Source of the DNA: Streptomyces kanamyceticus
GTDB lineage: Bacteria; Actinomycetota; Actinomycetes; Streptomycetales; Streptomycetaceae
Assembly: GCF_008704495.1 (NCBI RefSeq)
Contig: NZ_CP023699.1
Coordinates: 6,014,001-6,078,000, forward strand
Direction of reading: 5' to 3'
DNA length: 64,000 nucleotides
This document shows positions 9,042-18,086 of this stretch, in pieces. Numbering within the stretch: position 1 is the first letter of the stretch; each line of letters opens with the position of its first letter. Position numbers and translations under genes: made by a program. The notes below the pieces were generated by a model. That model saw only the letters and a list, made by a program, of their open reading frames with translations. It was not told where the DNA came from and ran no database searches.

Positions 9042-9204
9042 CACGCGGCTCCAGGGGGGAGGGAGGGCAGGGCTCCCTGTGAAGTTACCCGCACGTATTG
9101 CCTACGGTCACGGGGTCGAACATGTGACGCGGGCCGCATTCCTAAGCGGGTGCTCAGGCCGGGGCCCTGGGTGGACTCTTCCCTCGGGCCGGTGGGGGCT
9201 TGGC

Positions 9205-9283
9205 GCGCAGTTCCCCGCGCCCCTTGGTGGTCCGTCCCGGTCGGCGCCGAAGGGCCCCTGATAAGGGGCGCGGGGAACTGCGC
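9205..9283. repeat. Inverted pair of the dispersed 20-bp element
   Basis: The forward copy at 9205-9224 and an inverted copy at 9264-9283 would fold into a long hairpin. They sit in the 280-base gap between the thiolase start and the SGNH gene end, where I see no gene. It could end transcription of the leftward SGNH gene's neighbour or simply be a passive repeat. Confidence 0.8.
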
Positions 9284-9320
9284 GAGCGACCCCCACCGGC
9301 CCGCGGTCGACGAGACTCCC

Positions 9321-10331
9321 TCAGTGCGGCAGCGGCGACGCCTCCGGCGTCTGGATCCGGCGCCGGCGACGGCGCTTGAGGAGGGCCCACGGACCCCGGG
9401 GCCCGGTCGGCATCGCGGCGGTCACTTCCGTGCCGCCCTCGGACGCGGCCTGCGCCGCCGCCCGGGCCACCGGCAGGAACCCCTCGCGGCGCGAGACATC
9501 GGGACGCTCCTCCTCGGGCCACAGGCCGAGCGCCGCGCAGAGGGTCGGCAGCACCGCCATCGCCGCGGTCGCGTACCCCTCCGCCGAGGGGTGGTAGTTG
9601 TCGGGACCGAACAGCTCCCTCGGGTTGGCGTAGAACTCGGGACCGAGCAGATCGCCGAGGGACACCGTGCGCCCGCCCTGCTCGACCGCGCCGATCGTCT
9701 GCGCCGCGGCCAGCTGCCGCGAGACCCGGCGGGCCAGCCACCGCAGCGGCTGGTACACGTTCTCGACGGTGCCGAGGTCGGGGCAGGTCCCGACGACCAC
9801 TTCCGCCCCCGCCGTGCGCAGCCTGCGCACCGCCGCGGAGAGGTGGCGCACCGAGCGCGTCGGCGGCATCCGGTGCGTGACGTCGTTCGCGCCGATCATG
9901 ACGACGCAGACGTCGGGCACCCAGGACGGGTCGGAGAGGACCAGCGTCACCTGGCGGTCCAGGTCGTCCGACTGGGCGCCGGGCAGCGCCACGTTGCGCA
10001 GGTCGACGGGGCGCTCGGCGACCGCGGCGAGCCCGGAGGCGAGCAGCGCCGCCGGGGTCTGCCTGGCCCGGTGCACGCCCTGGCCCGCGGCCGTGGAGTC
10101 CCCGAGCATCGCGAACCGCACCGGTTCGCAGGAGGCGGGGCGGTCGGCGAACGCCCTGCCGTAGCGGCCGTCGGCCCGTGGTGGATCCCCGTGCCCGCCG
10201 CCCACCGACCGCTTCGCCAGCTGCACCTCGGCGAGCACCACGCCCACCGTGGCGGCCCCGATGAGCCCGATGCCGCCGCCGCCGTACGCCGCGCCCGCGG
10301 CGATCCGCCGTGCCACCCTCGCCCTCGACAT
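9321..10331 (-). CDS. SGNH/GDSL-family hydrolase, membrane-anchored or secreted
   Basis: About 336 residues. A hydrophobic N-terminal helix (about 10-35) is followed by an SGNH esterase domain: block I MLGDSTAAGQG with the nucleophile Ser, block III GANDVTH, and block V DNYHPS with the catalytic Asp-His pair. Such enzymes hydrolyse esters outside the cell; the substrate is unknown. The start at 10331 follows AGGAGG at a slightly long spacing; a longer reading frame extends into the cystathionine synthase promoter. The C-terminus carries a run of Arg residues. Confidence 0.8.
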   Translation of the reverse strand: MSRARVARRIAAGAAYGGGGIGLIGAATVGVVLAEVQLAKRSVGGGHGDPPRADGRYGRAFADRPASCEPVRFAMLGDSTAAGQGVHRARQTPAALLASGLAAVAERPVDLRNVALPGAQSDDLDRQVTLVLSDPSWVPDVCVVMIGANDVTHRMPPTRSVRHLSAAVRRLRTAGAEVVVGTCPDLGTVENVYQPLRWLARRVSRQLAAAQTIGAVEQGGRTVSLGDLLGPEFYANPRELFGPDNYHPSAEGYATAAMAVLPTLCAALGLWPEEERPDVSRREGFLPVARAAAQAASEGGTEVTAAMPTGPRGPWALLKRRRRRRIQTPEASPLPH

Positions 10332-10495
10332 GCCCTGCAGCCACCTCCTGGGGCCGTACCGCGTCATACGGCCGTACATCCACTCATTGCCCCGTAAGCA
10401 CGGTCGGCCAATCGCAAGCGGAGGTGAACGGATGAGCCGGACCCTTAGGCTGACCGCACCAATTCGTCGCACTACATCGCAGCCCGGAGACAACG

Positions 10496-11887
10496 GTGCA
10501 ATTCCACGACTCGATGATCAGTCTCGTCGGCAACACCCCGCTGGTGAGGCTCAACAACGTGACCGCGGGCATCCAGGCGACCGTCCTGGCCAAGGTCGAG
10601 TACTTCAACCCCGGCGGATCCGTGAAGGACCGCATCGCGCTGCGCATGATCGAGGCGGCCGAGCAGAGCGGGGAGCTGAAGCCCGGCGGCACCATCGTCG
10701 AGCCCACCTCCGGCAACACCGGGGTCGGCCTCGCCATCGTGGCCCAGCAAAAGGGCTACAAGTGCATCTTCGTCTGCCCCGACAAGGTGTCCCTCGACAA
10801 GATCAACGTCCTGCGCGCGTACGGCGCCGACGTAGTGGTCTGCCCCACGGCCGTCGACCCCGAGCACCCGGATTCGTACTACAACGTCTCCGACCGGCTC
10901 GTACGCGAGACCCCCGGTGCCTGGAAGCCCGACCAGTACAGCAACCCGAACAACCCGCTCTCGCACTACCACTCCACGGGCCCCGAGCTCTGGGAGCAGA
11001 CGGAGGGGAAGATCACCCACTTCGTCACCGGCATCGGGACCGGCGGCACCATCTCCGGTACGGGCGGGTACCTGAAGGAGATCTCCAAGGGCGCGGTCAC
11101 CGTCGTCGGTGCCGACCCCGAGGGCTCCGTGTACTCCGGCGGCTCCGGGCGTCCGTACCTCGTCGAGGGCGTCGGTGAGGACTTCTGGCCGACGGCGTAC
11201 GACCGGAACGTGACCGACGAGATCATCGCGGTGTCCGACAAGGACTCCTTCCAGATGACGCGGCGCCTGGCCAAGGAGGAGGGGCTGCTCGTCGGCGGTT
11301 CCTGCGGCATGGCCGTCGTGGCGGCGCTGCGGGTCGCCGAGCGGCTCGGCCCCGACGACGTCGTGGTCGTGCTGCTGCCCGACTCGGGCCGCGGCTACAT
11401 GAGCAAGATCTTCAGCGACGAGTGGATGAACGACTACGGCTTCCTGGAGCAGGCCGGGGACCTGCCGAAGGTCGGCGACGTCCTGCGCCGCAAGGAGGGC
11501 GGCGAGTTGCCCTCGCTGGTCCACATGCACCCCGAGGAGACGGTCGGCGAGGCCATCGAGGTCCTGCGCGAGTACGGCGTCTCGCAGATGCCCATCGTGA
11601 AGCCGGGCGCGGGACACCCCGACGTGATGGCCGCCGAGGTCATCGGCTCGGTCGTGGAGCGCGAGCTGCTCGACGCGCTGTTCGCGCAGCGTGCCTCGCT
11701 CTCCGACCCGCTGGAGAAGCACATGTCGGACCCGCTGCCGCAGGTCGGCTCCGGTGAGCCGGTGGCGGACCTGATGACGGTGCTCGGCCGTGCCGACGCG
11801 GCGATCGTCCTCGTCGAGGGCAAGCCGACCGGTGTCGTCAGCCGCCAGGACCTGCTCGCCTTCCTCGCGGAGCAGCAGGGTCAGTGA
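10496..11887 (+). CDS. Cystathionine beta-synthase
   Basis: 463 residues. The PLP-dependent fold-type II domain has the lysine in NPGGSVKDRIAL (about 38-49), the SGNTGVGLAIVA loop that binds the substrate, and the glycine-rich GTGGTISGTGG loop. Two CBS modules lie at the C-terminus (about 340-460). It condenses homocysteine and serine to cystathionine in reverse transsulfuration. Presence of the CBS modules separates it from plain cysteine synthases. GTG start, with GGAG six bases before. Bacterial enzymes of this length usually lack the heme domain, as here. Confidence 0.9.
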   Translation: MQFHDSMISLVGNTPLVRLNNVTAGIQATVLAKVEYFNPGGSVKDRIALRMIEAAEQSGELKPGGTIVEPTSGNTGVGLAIVAQQKGYKCIFVCPDKVSLDKINVLRAYGADVVVCPTAVDPEHPDSYYNVSDRLVRETPGAWKPDQYSNPNNPLSHYHSTGPELWEQTEGKITHFVTGIGTGGTISGTGGYLKEISKGAVTVVGADPEGSVYSGGSGRPYLVEGVGEDFWPTAYDRNVTDEIIAVSDKDSFQMTRRLAKEEGLLVGGSCGMAVVAALRVAERLGPDDVVVVLLPDSGRGYMSKIFSDEWMNDYGFLEQAGDLPKVGDVLRRKEGGELPSLVHMHPEETVGEAIEVLREYGVSQMPIVKPGAGHPDVMAAEVIGSVVERELLDALFAQRASLSDPLEKHMSDPLPQVGSGEPVADLMTVLGRADAAIVLVEGKPTGVVSRQDLLAFLAEQQGQ

Positions 11888-12143
11888 CCCGCTTGGGCCG
11901 GAGCCTTGGGGTGAACTTCGCGGAAGTGGTACGAGCACGACACGTTCACGCAGCACCCGCTTAACACGGCTCCGGCACATTGATGGGTGTCGGCGTCAGG
12001 AACTCCGGAGCGGCTCCCGGGTCCGTAGACGCCAGGACGCGGCACTGGCCCTGACCCGTGTGCGCGTCCCCCGCGGGGATCGCCGTCGTCCCGCCCCCTG
12101 GTTTTCCGGGGGTGCGGCGGTCCCCGCGGCAGCGCCTCACCGA

Positions 12144-12968
12144 CTACGCGGCGCTCAGTGCCCAACTCGCAAGCAGCGCCAGGCGGTCCGCCGATTCCGT
12201 GCCCGGTTCCGCCGTGTAGACCACCAGGATCTGGTCCGGGTCGCCGGGGAAGGCCAGGGTTTCGTAGGGGAGCAGCAGTTCGCCCACGACGGGGTGGTGG
12301 ATGCGCTTGGTGCCGTGGGTCTTCTCCTTGACCTGGTGGTCGGCCCACAGGCGGCGGAAGGCCTCGCTCTTGACAGACAACTCGCCCACCAGCGCGGCGA
12401 GTCGGGTGTCGCCGGGGCAGCGGGCGGCGTCCAGGCGCAGATAGGCGACCGTCTCCGCGGCCACCGCCTCCCACTCGGGGTAGCAGTCGCGCGCGGGCCC
12501 GTCGAGGAAGATCTGGCGGGGGATGTTGCGCTCGGCGGGCGGCAGCGCGGACCAGCCGTTCAGGGCGTCACCCAGGGCGTTCCAGGCGAGGACGTCCATG
12601 CGGCGGCCGAAGATGAAGGCGGGGGACCGCTCGATGGAGTCGAGGAGCAGCCGCAGCCCTGGGCGGACCCGCCCGGCGACGGGCTTGTCCTTGCGCGGGC
12701 GCGGCCTGGCCACCGTGCGCAGATAGGTGTGCTCGGTCTCGTCCAGGCGCAGCACCCGGGCGAGGGAGTCGAGGACGGCGTCGGAGACCGAGGGGCCCCG
12801 GCCCTGTTCGAGCCGGATGTAGTAGTCCACGCTCACGCCCGCCAGCTGTGCGACCTCCTCGCGGCGCAGGCCCGGTACGCGGCGGCGGCCGTGCGAGGCG
12901 AGCCCGACCTCGTCGGGCTGTATGCGAGCGCGCCGTGAGCGCAGGAAGTCTCCGATGTCCCCGTCCAT
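12144..12968 (-). CDS. XRE-family regulator with MmyB-like C-terminal domain
   Basis: 274 residues. An N-terminal helix-turn-helix (about 10-75: GLRREEVAQLAGVSVDYYIRLEQGRG) is joined to an MmyB-like ligand domain (about 100-260) with the typical DVLAWNALGDAL segment. Proteins of this class usually sit divergently from a short-chain dehydrogenase and repress it, exactly the arrangement seen here with 152 bases between the two genes. The effector is unknown. Confidence 0.88.
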   Translation of the reverse strand: MDGDIGDFLRSRRARIQPDEVGLASHGRRRVPGLRREEVAQLAGVSVDYYIRLEQGRGPSVSDAVLDSLARVLRLDETEHTYLRTVARPRPRKDKPVAGRVRPGLRLLLDSIERSPAFIFGRRMDVLAWNALGDALNGWSALPPAERNIPRQIFLDGPARDCYPEWEAVAAETVAYLRLDAARCPGDTRLAALVGELSVKSEAFRRLWADHQVKEKTHGTKRIHHPVVGELLLPYETLAFPGDPDQILVVYTAEPGTESADRLALLASWALSAA

Positions 12969-13120
12969 GGGCCCGATCCTAGGCGGGCGCGCCGGATCGA
13001 GCCTGGTACTGCCAGACCCAGGAAAAGCACAGCCCTGGGTAGCGGAGGGCCGGGTGAGCAGAGTGGTTCTCGCCGCCGGACGAAGGGTCCGGCGGGCAGG
13101 ATCACCAAGGGAGTTCGGAC

Positions 13121-13882
13121 ATGTCGTACGAGAAGCTGCGGGGCCGCACCGCCGTCGTCACCGGAGCCGCCAGCGGCATCGGCGAGGCCGCCGCCCGCCT
13201 CCTCGCCGCCGAGGGAGCCTCGGTCGTGCTGCTCGCCCGGCGCGCGGAGCGCCTCGCGGAGCTGGCCGCCAAGATCGAGGCGGACGGCGGCCGGGCGCTC
13301 GCCGTCGCGGCCGACGTCACGGACCAGGCGTCGGTGGACGCCGCCGTGGAGCGGGTGCACGCCGCGTACGGAACGGTGGACCTGGTGGTGAACGGTGCGG
13401 GCGTGATGCTGCCGAACCCGGTCACCGACGGACGCAGCGACGAGTGGCAGCGGATGCTGGACACCAATGTGGCGGGCGCGCTGCGGATCGTCCGTGCCTT
13501 CTCGGCCGACCTGATCGAGGCGGCCGCCGAGGGGCGCACGGCGGACCTGGTGAACATCTCGTCGATCGGCGCGCACATCGCGTTCCCGCAGTACGCGGTG
13601 TACGGCGCGACGAAGGCCGCGCTGACCTACCTGTCGGAGTCGCTGCGCACCGAGTTCGGGCCGCGCGACGTGCGCGTCACCAACATCGAGCCGGGCTTCA
13701 CGGACACCGAGCTGCGCGGGCACATCGACAGCGCGGAGCTTTCGGGGCAGCTGGAGGGCCTGTTCTCCGAGGTGGGCGCGCTGGCGTCGGAGGACGTCGC
13801 GGACCTCATCGCGTACGCGGCGAGCCGTCCGCGCCACGTCAACCTGCGCCAGCTGATCGTGCTGCCCACGCGTCAGGCGTGA
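13121..13882 (+). CDS. Short-chain dehydrogenase/reductase
   Basis: 253 residues, a classical SDR. The NAD(P)-binding motif TGAASGIG is at about 12-19, the NGAG motif at about 90-93, and the catalytic Ser and YxxxK occur as SSIGAH...YAVYGATK at about 146-164. It oxidises or reduces an alcohol/ketone pair; the substrate cannot be read from sequence. ATG start after AGGGAG. It is probably controlled by the divergent MmyB-type regulator. Confidence 0.88.
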   Translation: MSYEKLRGRTAVVTGAASGIGEAAARLLAAEGASVVLLARRAERLAELAAKIEADGGRALAVAADVTDQASVDAAVERVHAAYGTVDLVVNGAGVMLPNPVTDGRSDEWQRMLDTNVAGALRIVRAFSADLIEAAAEGRTADLVNISSIGAHIAFPQYAVYGATKAALTYLSESLRTEFGPRDVRVTNIEPGFTDTELRGHIDSAELSGQLEGLFSEVGALASEDVADLIAYAASRPRHVNLRQLIVLPTRQA

Positions 13883-13904
13883 GCGGCGGGGCCCGGCACG
13901 GGTC

Positions 13905-14327
13905 TCAGTCGTCCCACTCCGAGGTGCGCTCCTGGCGCCGCCGCCCGAAGTTCGCCCCGCGCACGGCCTGCACCGCGTTGATGCCGACGATGCCGGCCCA
14001 GGTGGTGAAGAGGCCCGGCATCCCGGCGTTGACCACGCCGATCGCCGAGAGCGGGACCGCGAGGATCAGCGAGATGACGCCGAAGCCGAACCGCTCGCTC
14101 CACGAGTCCATGGGGTTCGTGGAGGAGCGGGTGCTGCCGCGGGCGACGACCATCTGCTGCTCGGCCAGATGGCGCCGCATGCGTCGGTCGATGGTTCCGT
14201 CAAGGCGCTGCTCGACCTTCCCGAGGAACGAGTCGACCAAGGCGGAGTCGTACTCTTCGCCGAGCTCTCTGCGGGCGTGCAGAGTGGCGTCGAGTTCCTT
14301 CTTGAGTTCGGCGTCACGGGCTTCCAT
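13905..14327 (-). CDS. Small integral membrane protein of unknown function
   Basis: 140 residues. A charged, helical N-terminal half (Glu/Lys/Arg-rich, about 1-70, possibly coiled-coil) is followed by two hydrophobic helices (about 80-125) and a basic tail. It has no motif I recognise. It is 12 bases upstream of nothing obvious and follows the NCS1 permease gene on the same strand, so co-transcription with the permease is unlikely to reveal its job. Confidence 0.65.
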   Translation of the reverse strand: MEARDAELKKELDATLHARRELGEEYDSALVDSFLGKVEQRLDGTIDRRMRRHLAEQQMVVARGSTRSSTNPMDSWSERFGFGVISLILAVPLSAIGVVNAGMPGLFTTWAGIVGINAVQAVRGANFGRRRQERTSEWDD

Positions 14328-14338
14328 ACCCGTTTACG

Positions 14339-15766
14339 TTACGGCGCGGCGGCCTCCGTGGCGGTGGGGCTAACCCCCCTTTCCGTCCGGGGCTCAGCCC
14401 CAGGGGCGCGCGGGTCGCGCCGGGCCAGCGCCCAGTAGAGCACCGCGGGCACCACGAGCCCCACGATCCAGGAGACGTCGGCGCCGCCGAGGGGGTCGAC
14501 CAGCGGGCCCGTGTAGAAGTGCGTGACGAGGAACGGCAGCTGGGCGAGGAGGCCCACGCCGTAGACGACGAGCGCGTCCCAGCGCCAGGCGCCGTAGCGG
14601 CCGCGCGGGTCGAAGAGGGCCGGGATGTCGTACCGCTCGCGCGAGATCAGGTAGTAGTCGACCAGGTTGATCGCGGACCAGGGCGTGAAGAAGGTCAGCA
14701 GGAACAGCAGGAAGTCCTTGAAGGACGACAGGAAGCTGTCCTTGCCCAGCAGGGCGACCGTCGTGCCCGCGACCATGATCACCGCGATGTACGCGGCCCG
14801 CCCGCGCGGCCCGATGACCTTCTGGCCGCGGAAGCCGCTGATGCTCGTGACCATCGACATGAAGCCGCCGTAGGTGTTGAGCACGTTGATGGTCAGCTTG
14901 CCGAGCGCGATCACGAAGTACAGGAAGGAGGCGATCAGGCCGGTGCCGCCGAGGCCGACGACGTAGCCGACCTGGTTGGCGAGGAAGGCGTCCCCCGCGC
15001 TCGCCGCCACGAGCACGCCGAACGTCATCGACCACTGCGAGCCGATCGCCGAGCCCGACAGGGTCCACCAGAAGGTGGCCTTCGCCGACGTCGTACGCGG
15101 CAGATAGCGCGAGTAGTCCGCGACGTAGGGCCCGAAGGCGAGCTGCCAGGACGCCGAGAGCGAGACGGCGAGAAGGAACATCGGCAGGTCGAAGTGGGCG
15201 TCGTGCAGGAGCGCGGAGAGGTCCACGCGGTCCAGGAGGCGGATGCCGAGGTAGATGAACGCGAGCGCGCAGATCACGCTCGCGACGCGGCCGAGCACGT
15301 GGATGACGCGGTAGCCGACCGCCGCCATGACCGCGGTGACCACGGCGAAGATCACGATGCCGGTGGTGTCGTTCGTGTGCGTCAGCTCGGCCGTGGCCTG
15401 CCCCGCGAGGACGCTGCCGCTCGCGAAGAACCCGACGTACATGAGGACGACCAGGAGCAGCGGGACGACCGCGCCCTTCACGCCGAACTGGGCGCGGGAC
15501 TGGATCATCTGGGGAAGACCCAGCTTCGGACCCTGCGCCGAGTGCAGGGCCATCACCGCGCCGCCGAGCAGATTGCCGACCACCAGGCCGACGAGCGACC
15601 AGACCACGTCGCCGCCGAAGACGACGGCGAGCGCGCCCGTGACGACCGCGGTGATCTGCAGGTTGGCGCCGAGCCAGAGGGTGAACTGGCTGAACGCGGT
15701 GCCGTGCCGTTCGTCGTCGGGGACGACGTCGATGGAGCGCCGCTCCACGAGATCCTCTGCTGCCAT
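14339..15766 (-). CDS. NCS1 purine-cytosine permease family transporter
   Basis: 475 residues with about 12 transmembrane segments. The N-terminus FSQFTLWLGANLQ and the following glycine-rich helix resemble the CodB/PurP-type NCS1 family, which imports nucleobases or related compounds (cytosine, hydantoin, allantoin). The C-terminal about 20 residues are charged and cytoplasmic. The substrate is not determinable. The ribosome site before the ATG is weak. The gene lies between a small membrane protein and an ABC importer. Confidence 0.82.
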   Translation of the reverse strand: MAAEDLVERRSIDVVPDDERHGTAFSQFTLWLGANLQITAVVTGALAVVFGGDVVWSLVGLVVGNLLGGAVMALHSAQGPKLGLPQMIQSRAQFGVKGAVVPLLLVVLMYVGFFASGSVLAGQATAELTHTNDTTGIVIFAVVTAVMAAVGYRVIHVLGRVASVICALAFIYLGIRLLDRVDLSALLHDAHFDLPMFLLAVSLSASWQLAFGPYVADYSRYLPRTTSAKATFWWTLSGSAIGSQWSMTFGVLVAASAGDAFLANQVGYVVGLGGTGLIASFLYFVIALGKLTINVLNTYGGFMSMVTSISGFRGQKVIGPRGRAAYIAVIMVAGTTVALLGKDSFLSSFKDFLLFLLTFFTPWSAINLVDYYLISRERYDIPALFDPRGRYGAWRWDALVVYGVGLLAQLPFLVTHFYTGPLVDPLGGADVSWIVGLVVPAVLYWALARRDPRAPGAEPRTERGVSPTATEAAAP

Positions 15767-15818
15767 GATCCGCTGAACCCCCTGCTGTGCCGAGTGAGTT
15801 GGTGCGTTCCTTCGCTGG

Positions 15819-16754
15819 CTACTTCTTGGTGATGCCGTGCTGCTTCGCCCAGTCCTGGGCGACGTCCTCCGGGTCCTTCTTGTCCTTGTCCACCAGGCGG
15901 TTGAGCTCGGTGAGGTCCTCGGTCGTCAGGCGGGCGCCGAGCCGGGCGAGCGCCTTGCGTACGGTCGAGTCGGCCTTGCGGTCGGCGATGAGCGGGACGA
16001 TGTGCTGGCCCGGGATGAGGTTCTTGGGGTCGGTGAGGACGACCCACTTCTCGGCGGCGATGTCGGTGTCGGTGGTGAAGAGGTTCGCCACGTCGACGTC
16101 GCCCTTGCGCAGCGCGCCCTTCACCAGCGGGCCCGAGGAGTCCAGGGACTTGAACTCCTTGAACTCCACGCCGTACACGTCCTTGAGGCCGACCGCGCCC
16201 ACCTCGCGCTTCTTCACCTCGGGGGCGGCGCCGATGACGAGCTTGCCGTTGTGCTTGGCCAGGTCGGCCAGGGATTTCAGGCCGTACTCCTTCGCGGTGT
16301 CGCGGGTGACGACGAACGCGTCGGAGTCCTCGGCCATCCCGTACGGCAGGATCTGCAGTCCGCGCGGCAGGGCCATGGCGAGGGCGTTCTGCATCTCGCC
16401 CTCCTCGGTGGCCTTCGCCCCGGTGTCCAGGTAGTGCAGGAGGGCGCCCTGGTATTCGGGCAGCAGGTCGATGTCGCCGCCCTTGAGCGCGGGGATGAGG
16501 ATCTCGCGGGTGCCGAGGTTGGGGCGGACCTTCGTCTTGACGCCTGCCGCTTCGAGGGCGGCGGCGTACAGGTAGCCGAGGACCTGGTTCTCGGTGAAGT
16601 TGGCGGTGCCGATGGTCACGCCGCCCTTGCTGGAGCCGCCGCCCCCGCCGCCGGAGCCCCCGCCGTCGAGGGAGGTGATGCCGCCGCTGCAGGAGGCGAG
16701 CGCGGGTACGGAGGCGGCGGCGAGGAGCCCGCCGAGGAGTTTTCTGCGGTTCAT
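15819..16754 (-). CDS. Glycine betaine/choline-type ABC transporter substrate-binding lipoprotein
   Basis: 311 residues. An N-terminal signal peptide ends in the lipobox LASC (Cys near residue 22), so it is a lipoprotein. A Gly/Ser spacer follows, then the OpuAC/ProX-type binding domain beginning GVTIGTANFTENQVLGYLYA and containing LPEYQGALL. It captures a quaternary amine such as glycine betaine, choline or carnitine outside the membrane. It is the last gene of a four-gene operon and starts 12 bases after the second permease ends. Confidence 0.88.
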   Translation of the reverse strand: MNRRKLLGGLLAAASVPALASCSGGITSLDGGGSGGGGGGSSKGGVTIGTANFTENQVLGYLYAAALEAAGVKTKVRPNLGTREILIPALKGGDIDLLPEYQGALLHYLDTGAKATEEGEMQNALAMALPRGLQILPYGMAEDSDAFVVTRDTAKEYGLKSLADLAKHNGKLVIGAAPEVKKREVGAVGLKDVYGVEFKEFKSLDSSGPLVKGALRKGDVDVANLFTTDTDIAAEKWVVLTDPKNLIPGQHIVPLIADRKADSTVRKALARLGARLTTEDLTELNRLVDKDKKDPEDVAQDWAKQHGITKK

Positions 16755-16765
16755 CTGGTCTGCTC

Positions 16766-17437
16766 CTAGGCCGACTTGGCGGGGCGGTGACGGAAGAGGG
16801 CGCGCTGCAGTCCGGAGAGTGCGAGGTCGAGGACGACGGCGACGAGGGCCACGAGCACGGCGCCGCCGAGCACCTGGACCAGGTCGCGCTGGGCGAGCCC
16901 GTCGAAGACGTAGCGGCCGAGGCCGCCGAAGGAGACGTACGCGGCGATGGTGGCCGTCGCGACGACCTGGATCAGGGCGAGCCGCAGGCCCGTCATGATC
17001 AGCGGCAGGGCGAGCGGCAACTCGACCTGGAAAAGGACCTGGTGGGCCCGCATGCCCTGGCCGCGCGCGGCGTCCTTCACCTCCGCGTCGACGGCGGTCA
17101 TGCCCGCGTACGTGTTGGTGACGATGGACGGCACCGCCAGGGCGACGAGCGCGATGTAGACGGGCCACATCGACAGGCCGCTGGCCAGGAAGACGAGGAC
17201 GACGAGCCCGACGGTGGGCAGCGCGCGCCCGAACGAGGACAGGTTGATGGCGACGAACGCGCCGCGTCCGGTGTGCCCGATGAGCAGGCCGACCGGCAGC
17301 GCGATGGCGGCGGCGACGAGCGTGGCGAGCAGCGAGTACTGCAGGTGCTCGGCGAGCCGGTGCCCGATGCCGTCCGGGCCCGTCCACTGCTCGCCGTCCA
17401 CCAGCCAGGCGCCGAGGTCCTTGAAGAGTTCGTACAT
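16766..17437 (-). CDS. ABC transporter permease (quaternary amine type)
   Basis: 223 residues with about six hydrophobic helices of the OpuCB/ProW permease type; the cytoplasmic EAA loop reads VKDAARGQGMRAHQVLFQVELPLALPLIM. It forms the channel with the permease just upstream. One base separates it from that gene's stop, so translation is probably coupled. Confidence 0.88.
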   Translation of the reverse strand: MYELFKDLGAWLVDGEQWTGPDGIGHRLAEHLQYSLLATLVAAAIALPVGLLIGHTGRGAFVAINLSSFGRALPTVGLVVLVFLASGLSMWPVYIALVALAVPSIVTNTYAGMTAVDAEVKDAARGQGMRAHQVLFQVELPLALPLIMTGLRLALIQVVATATIAAYVSFGGLGRYVFDGLAQRDLVQVLGGAVLVALVAVVLDLALSGLQRALFRHRPAKSA

Positions 17438-17438
17438 G

Positions 17439-18086
17439 TCACGCGCCCTTCCGGCGGCGGGTCCAGGGCGTCAGGACGTACTGGAGGGCGACGAGCAGCG
17501 CGTCCGCGACGAGCGCGAGGAGCAGCGTGAGGACGACGCCGACGATCACGGGGGTGGGGAAGTTGCGCTGGAAGCCGTCCGTGAAGAGCTGCCCGAGCCC
17601 GCCGTCGCCGATGTAGGTCGCGACGGAGACCAGCGAGATCGACATGACCGTCGCGATGCGTACGCCCGCCATGATCACCGGCAGCGCGAGGGGGAGCTCG
17701 ACGGTGAGCAGGGTCCGCAGCGGCCGCGTGCCCATGGCCTTCGCGGCCTCTTTCGTCTTGGTGGGCACGGAGTCCAGGCCCTCGACGGTGTTCCGAAGGA
17801 GGACGACCAGGGTGTAGATCGTCAGCCCGGTCACGGTGGTGGTGCGGGTGAGGCCGCTGACCGGCAGGAGCAGCACGAAGACGGCGATCGACGGAATCGT
17901 GAAGAGAACGTTGGAGAGCCCGAGGAGGAGCCCGCGCAGGGGTCGCACGCGGTGCGCGAGTACTGCCAGCGGCAGGGATATCAGCAGCCCTAGGGCGACT
18001 GCGGAGAGGGCGGCCTGGAGGTGGGAGAGGGTGAGGGTGGTGAGGTCGTCGGTGTGGTCGCCGATCCATGACCAGTCGACGGTCAT
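17439..18086 (-). CDS. ABC transporter permease (quaternary amine type)
   Basis: 215 residues, paralogous to the following permease, with the EAA loop TKEAAKAMGTRPLRTLLTVELPLALPVIM. The ATG overlaps the stop codon of the ATPase gene (ATGA), a sign of translational coupling. Together the two permeases make the heterodimeric channel of an osmoprotectant importer. Confidence 0.88.
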   Translation of the reverse strand: MTVDWSWIGDHTDDLTTLTLSHLQAALSAVALGLLISLPLAVLAHRVRPLRGLLLGLSNVLFTIPSIAVFVLLLPVSGLTRTTTVTGLTIYTLVVLLRNTVEGLDSVPTKTKEAAKAMGTRPLRTLLTVELPLALPVIMAGVRIATVMSISLVSVATYIGDGGLGQLFTDGFQRNFPTPVIVGVVLTLLLALVADALLVALQYVLTPWTRRRKGA